DNA from: Bacteroidota bacterium
GTDB lineage: Bacteria; Bacteroidota; Bacteroidia; J057
NCBI GenBank assembly: GCA_004292985.1
Contig: RDXT01000870.1
Location: forward strand, 1 to 9,482
Length of the DNA stretch: 9,482 nt
Direction of reading: 5' to 3'
Shown one piece after another: positions 7,044 through 9,482 of this stretch (positions within the stretch are counted from its first letter, which is position 1; the number at the start of each line of letters is the position of its first letter). The notes under the pieces were generated by a model. The model ran no database searches. It worked only from the letters and a program-made list of their open reading frames with translations, and was not told where the DNA came from. The position numbers were made by a program, and so were the translations under genes.

Positions 7044-7062
7044 GTGGCCCGGCAGGTTTTTA
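7037..7062 (+). terminator. Possible terminator at the sensor-kinase stop
   Basis: GGCC (7037-7040) and GGCC (7046-7049) can pair across TGAGT, or GCCTG (7038-7042) with CAGGT (7053-7057) across a 10-base loop; a run of up to five T (7057-7061) follows. The structure overlaps the TGA stop (7041-7043) and precedes the convergent gene's stop at 7060. Stems are short, so this is weak. Confidence 0.25.
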
Positions 7063-7437
7063 TTCGTCAGCGTAGGGAGGAGAAATAAAGTATGCGTCGA
7101 GTGTTTTTCCAAAGTGGCCAAATAGCAGCGTTGTGTCCTGATGGGAGATGCTTAACCAGGCACCGCCGTTGCAAGTGAGCGTATATGTCTGACCCTTTTG
7201 TGAAAGGCGTCCTTCAACTTTGCAAGGCAGGTGGTCAAATGCGTAGTGCTGCTCCTGCGCTGTGATCGGCTGAGCCGCCCCCAGAAGTTCCCGGACCTGG
7301 GATTCGCTCAGGTTCCAGCCTTTACAGAGAGAATCGTTTGTCTCAGAAGCGGGGTACTCCACGACGACCCGCAGTTCGCTGAGTTCATAAGGTAGCTCCG
7401 GCGAGAAGCGGCTGGGCAGGAAGGGGCTGCTGAGCAT
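7060..7437 (-). CDS. C-terminal open frame of the broken lipoprotein (hypothetical protein)
   Basis: This 125-codon frame, if read alone from ATG 7437, would give a soluble protein without a signal sequence. The frame stays open upstream only to a TGA at 7479-7477, so it cannot include the lipobox without a shift. Its first four residues (MLSS) fall in the overlap with the lipoprotein frame and look unrelated to the rest. A stand-alone cytosolic protein is less likely than a displaced C-terminal part. The family is unrecognised; conserved-looking features are two cysteines (Cys72 and Cys89) and a Gly-Gly-Ala-Trp turn. Confidence 0.5.
   Translation of the reverse strand: MLSSPFLPSRFSPELPYELSELRVVVEYPASETNDSLCKGWNLSESQVRELLGAAQPITAQEQHYAFDHLPCKVEGRLSQKGQTYTLTCNGGAWLSISHQDTTLLFGHFGKTLDAYFISPPYADE
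7423..7426 (-). other. Inferred frameshift site in the small lipoprotein gene (CCCC run)
   Basis: On the minus strand the text reads CAG CAG CCCC TTC CTG. With three C instead of four, the lipoprotein frame continues straight into the long downstream frame. Other single-base changes between 7476 and 7388 could also restore it, so the exact site is an inference; the C run is the simplest. Confidence 0.45.
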
Positions 7438-7572
7438 TCGCAGCGTTTTCTGTATGTGCCTGATTTTCAGTCGTTTTCAGGCAAGATGCGAGGCATAACA
7501 CAGCCAGAGCGAGGAGGCAGGCATATAGGGTTTTCATGTGGGTAAATATAGCGGGAATTCCACATGCTGCGC

Positions 7573-8856
7573 TTAAGGCTTCCTGATCTTCAGATCCTTA
7601 AATACCCGGTCAAATACGGCTACATCGTGTGCATTGTCTCTCAGATAGGTGTAGTCGTCTTTCAGCAGGTCCGCCCCGCTGTATCCGGTTCTGACGACGG
7701 AGCTCAGGTTTGCCTTATATATAGTAAGGGCTTCAGCATAATTGCCGCTGTACAGATACGCATGTGCCATATTGATCCGCATCATAATTTCTTCGGGATA
7801 CAGTTCCGCTCCCCGGCGGGAGGCGGCAAGTGAGGCTGCATATTGTTTGTTTTCAATATAGTACCAACTGATTTCTGCCAGCAGATGAGGCGCCAGTTGC
7901 ATCGTATCTATGCGGGTGATTTTGGTAGCGGCGGGATATTCCTGGCCATTTACCGTGCGTTTATACCCTGTGACATTCCCTTTTTCATCTTTGATCATCG
8001 TTTTCACCGCCTGAAATTCCTCATTCACAAACTGCTCAGGCGTGGCGAAATACATCTTTGCATAGGTACCCCCCGTATAAAAGTGAAAGGTATTGTCCTT
8101 TTGTCCGATGGCGGCCCAGGTATCATCAAAGACGTAGAGGCCTTCGTAGCTTTTCAGGGTTTCTTCCGGCATGGGGATGCCCGTCACCCGCCGGGGTTCG
8201 CGGTAGAAGTTTTCCCAGTTATACGCTTTCGCGACGCTGTTGATCACATCCCCGAGCAGCCTGCCGCTTTCAGAATTCAAAAAAATGACCACACCATATC
8301 CCCCTTCGAGGCTCCCGAAAAACTGTCCGCAAAACCCATCATTGCCCGCTCCGTGGCCGAAATACACAGCGCCCGCATGGTCTTCCACAAAGGTTCCCAT
8401 GGCCGTAGGGCCGTTGTTGTAGGGGCTCAGGTGGAGTTTGACCATTTCAGGAGTCAGAACTTTGGAAGGTTCGCCTTTCCAGGCGCGCTGCATATCAATG
8501 ATGTACTGAGCTAAGTCGCTGGGCGTCATCCAAAGCCCCGCCGCTGCCTGCTCAGGATACACGTGAAACTTCCGTTTGACCGGCGTACCGTCACCCCTGT
8601 AGGCAGACGCACACAGATACCGTATGTCTTTGGCGGGCGGTTGCGCGTAGGTACTGTTGACCATGCCGATGGGTTTCAGTACCTGTTCGTACATCCAGAC
8701 ATCGTAGGCCTGCCGGGTAACGTCGGTCAGCAACACCTGTGAAATGCTGGTACCGCCGCCAGAATACTGAAATCGCAGATCCGGCTCAAAAGCGCTGCGC
8801 ACTGCGGGTGTAAATGAGGGCGTTTTGCCGTCCAGCACCTCATAGATGGTCGGCAC
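7573..8856 (-). CDS. Serine hydrolase, C-terminal fragment
   Basis: The 427-codon open frame counted from GTG 8856-8854 holds the YSG motif (31-33), GHGAGNDGF (167-175), the beta-rich linker and the C-terminal TPR helices. It lacks a signal peptide and the catalytic Ser-x-x-Lys, and the GTG is an internal Val codon of the full gene rather than a true start: coding sense continues upstream (HDLKGP before it) to the homopolymer at 8934-8939. No independent promoter or ribosome site is visible. Confidence 0.8.
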   Translation of the reverse strand: MPTIYEVLDGKTPSFTPAVRSAFEPDLRFQYSGGGTSISQVLLTDVTRQAYDVWMYEQVLKPIGMVNSTYAQPPAKDIRYLCASAYRGDGTPVKRKFHVYPEQAAAGLWMTPSDLAQYIIDMQRAWKGEPSKVLTPEMVKLHLSPYNNGPTAMGTFVEDHAGAVYFGHGAGNDGFCGQFFGSLEGGYGVVIFLNSESGRLLGDVINSVAKAYNWENFYREPRRVTGIPMPEETLKSYEGLYVFDDTWAAIGQKDNTFHFYTGGTYAKMYFATPEQFVNEEFQAVKTMIKDEKGNVTGYKRTVNGQEYPAATKITRIDTMQLAPHLLAEISWYYIENKQYAASLAASRRGAELYPEEIMMRINMAHAYLYSGNYAEALTIYKANLSSVVRTGYSGADLLKDDYTYLRDNAHDVAVFDRVFKDLKIRKP

Positions 8857-8894
8857 AGGCCCCTTGAGGTCATGCCCCGGAAAACCGTGTACGG

Positions 8895-9368
8895 TCAGCC
8901 CTGCCTGGTGTGCCAGAAGCTGGGCGAGGGTAATTTTTTGCCTTTGGAGAGGGAATCATAGGGAAATTTCCAGGAAGTGAGGTAGGTATTGATGTCGGTA
9001 TAAAGGTCCACTTTTTTCTCCTGGGCCAGTTTCAGAATGCCAACCGCATTCAGGGTTTTGCTGATGGAGCCGGGTTCGAAAAGCGTTTCGGTGGTCATGG
9101 GCCTTTTTTCGGCCACATCTGCCCAGCCATAGCCTTTGGCCCAGGCGATTTTGTAGTCATGTATGACCGCGATGCTCATCCCGTTCACCTTGTATGTAGC
9201 CATTTGCTCTGCGATCGTGCCCGGCTTTGCGTCATTGAGGAGGATGCCCCCGGCGATGTTGTTTTCTACCTCCCTGATTTTTTCGAGCGTTTCGGTAGAG
9301 TAGGTGTTCTGACTCAAAAGAGGGCTGCAAAAAAGCAGGGTGGCGAGGCATAGAGATAAGGACTTCAT
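8895..9368 (-). CDS. Serine hydrolase, N-terminal fragment (signal peptide and SxxK motif)
   Basis: As sequenced, translation from ATG 9368-9366 yields 157 residues: signal peptide, first helices and the Ser101-Ile-Ser-Lys104 active-site motif. Residues 146-157 (LPSPSFWHTRQG) are out of frame, before a TGA at 8897-8895. Without the Tyr and His-x-Gly motifs this piece cannot form a complete active site, so it should be inactive if the break is real. Confidence 0.8.
   Translation of the reverse strand: MKSLSLCLATLLFCSPLLSQNTYSTETLEKIREVENNIAGGILLNDAKPGTIAEQMATYKVNGMSIAVIHDYKIAWAKGYGWADVAEKRPMTTETLFEPGSISKTLNAVGILKLAQEKKVDLYTDINTYLTSWKFPYDSLSKGKKLPSPSFWHTRQG
8934..8939 (-). other. Frameshift site in the serine hydrolase gene (A6/T6 homopolymer)
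   Basis: The minus strand reads GGC AAAAAA TTACCC. Seven A would give GKKITLAQLLAHQAGL, the expected family sequence; six give KKLPSPSFW and an early stop. A one-base loss in a homopolymer is the simplest explanation, by mutation, slippage or base-calling error. Confidence 0.8.
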
Positions 9369-9482
9369 ACAGCCATGCGGGATTAAGGTGGAGGAAAGCG
9401 GGTTTTAATGGTGTTAAAGGTACGGTATTCCGCTACGCTTGTTGTTTTTGGGTCGGTAAAAGTATGTAAACGAAGGGTAAAA
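9369..9482 (-). promoter_or_regulatory. Upstream region of the serine hydrolase
   Basis: 114 bases to the window edge, no coding signal seen. The minus strand carries TACCTTTA (9422-9415), seven of eight positions matching the Bacteroidota TAnnTTTG element, about 46 bases before the ATG. No TTG is seen at the expected -33 spacing, so this is a weak candidate. Confidence 0.25.

Larger units (their letters stand above)
7060..7537 (-). pseudogene. Small lipoprotein of unknown function, broken by an apparent +1-base frameshift
   Basis: From ATG 7537-7535 one frame gives a clear lipoprotein start: MKT, a hydrophobic core, then lipobox LASC with Cys19 and a polar Thr/Asn/Gln-rich linker. That frame stops after 50 codons (TGA 7387-7385). 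The rest of the protein is open in the +1 frame down to the stop at 7062-7060. Removing one base from the CCCC run (minus strand, 7423-7426) joins them into about 158 residues, with ...NAQQP running into FLPSRFSPELPYEL. The C-terminal part has LRVVVEYP, WNLSESQV, LPCKVEG, GQTYTLTCNGGAWLSI and LLFGHF; it looks like a small beta-rich domain I do not recognise. It lies 35 bases after the serine hydrolase, same strand, probably one transcript. It may be a real mutation or a sequence error; the lipobox shows where translation normally begins. Confidence 0.7.
7573..9368 (-). pseudogene. Exported serine hydrolase (beta-lactamase/class C-like fold) with C-terminal TPR, broken by a frameshift
   Basis: Restoring one A in the A6 run (minus strand, 8939-8934) gives a continuous 598-residue protein. 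Residues 1-20: signal peptide ending SPLLSQ. Residues about 25-385: beta-lactamase-related serine hydrolase domain with SISK (Ser101 nucleophile, Lys104), HQAGLTVHGFPG (154-165) just after the repaired joint, YSG (202-204) in place of Tyr-x-Asn, and GHGAGNDGF (338-346) in place of Lys-Thr-Gly. A beta-rich linker domain follows to about 495. Residues about 498-571 hold TPR-like helices, including YLYSGNYAEALTIYKANL. Members of this family hydrolyse beta-lactams, D-amino peptides or esters; the substrate here is unknown. Joining in the other frame gives perfect family motifs, so the break is a single-base event. It precedes the small lipoprotein gene by 35 bases. No Shine-Dalgarno is present. 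Confidence 0.88.

Noticed and set aside
6291..7121. 276-codon minus-strand frame opposite the kinase catalytic region
   Set aside because: Long only because GC-rich coding sequence suppresses stops on the other strand; the HisKA/HATPase motifs on the plus strand are unambiguous.
7843..8514. 223-codon plus-strand frame opposite the serine hydrolase
   Set aside because: The minus strand carries conserved hydrolase motifs throughout; the plus-strand product is His/Phe/Arg-rich without a known motif.
1..9482. CRISPR array, tRNA/rRNA gene, insertion sequence or attachment-site repeats
   Set aside because: I looked for spaced direct repeats, cloverleaf-like segments, terminal inverted repeats and flanking duplications around the low-GC block and saw none that stands out; short imperfect repeats cannot be excluded by eye.

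Overview
The window looks like a chromosomal segment of a Bacteroidota bacterium. None of the genes with a visible start has a Shine-Dalgarno sequence upstream. The gene types are typical of the phylum: a TPR sensor histidine kinase with an N-terminal signal peptide, a LytTR response regulator, an exported MsrB, and a large serine hydrolase with C-terminal TPR repeats. Candidate promoters resemble the Bacteroidota TAnnTTTG -7 box. GC is moderate to high: hand counts of single 60-base rows gave about 60% in the kinase and regulator genes. A Saprospiria/Lewinella-like host is a guess; the phylum is much better supported.

Layout from left to right. (1) 1-188, minus: the N-terminal 62 codons of an exported peptide-methionine (R)-S-oxide reductase (MsrB), cut by the window edge. 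(2) 352-1086, plus: a REC-LytTR response regulator. (3) 1141-2373, minus, convergent with it: a secreted protein made of a signal peptide, a ricin-type beta-trefoil, and two tandem copies of a domain resembling domain 4 of cholesterol-dependent cytolysins, with no pore-forming domain. (4) 3473-4777 and 2556-3476, minus: a two-gene operon with a 4-base start/stop overlap encoding an AAA15 ATPase (RloA-like) and an RloB-like TOPRIM protein. It is clearly lower in GC (about 38-47% in sampled rows) and is probably an acquired anti-phage or anti-plasmid module. (5) 4905-7043, plus, divergent from the ATPase: a signal peptide-TPR-TM-HisKA-HATPase sensor kinase. (6) 9368-7573 and 7537-7060, minus: a serine hydrolase gene followed 35 bases later by a small lipoprotein gene. 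Each is broken in this sequence by an apparent one-base homopolymer indel.

The two signalling genes (LytTR regulator and TPR kinase) each lack an adjacent partner and could form a split two-component pair, but nothing in the sequence proves it. The most unusual element is the lectin plus tandem cytolysin-D4-like secreted protein. The RloB protein with an extra C-terminal beta-rich domain and the two frameshifted genes come next. There is no gene-free stretch longer than 300 bases, and I saw no tRNA, rRNA, CRISPR array or insertion sequence.
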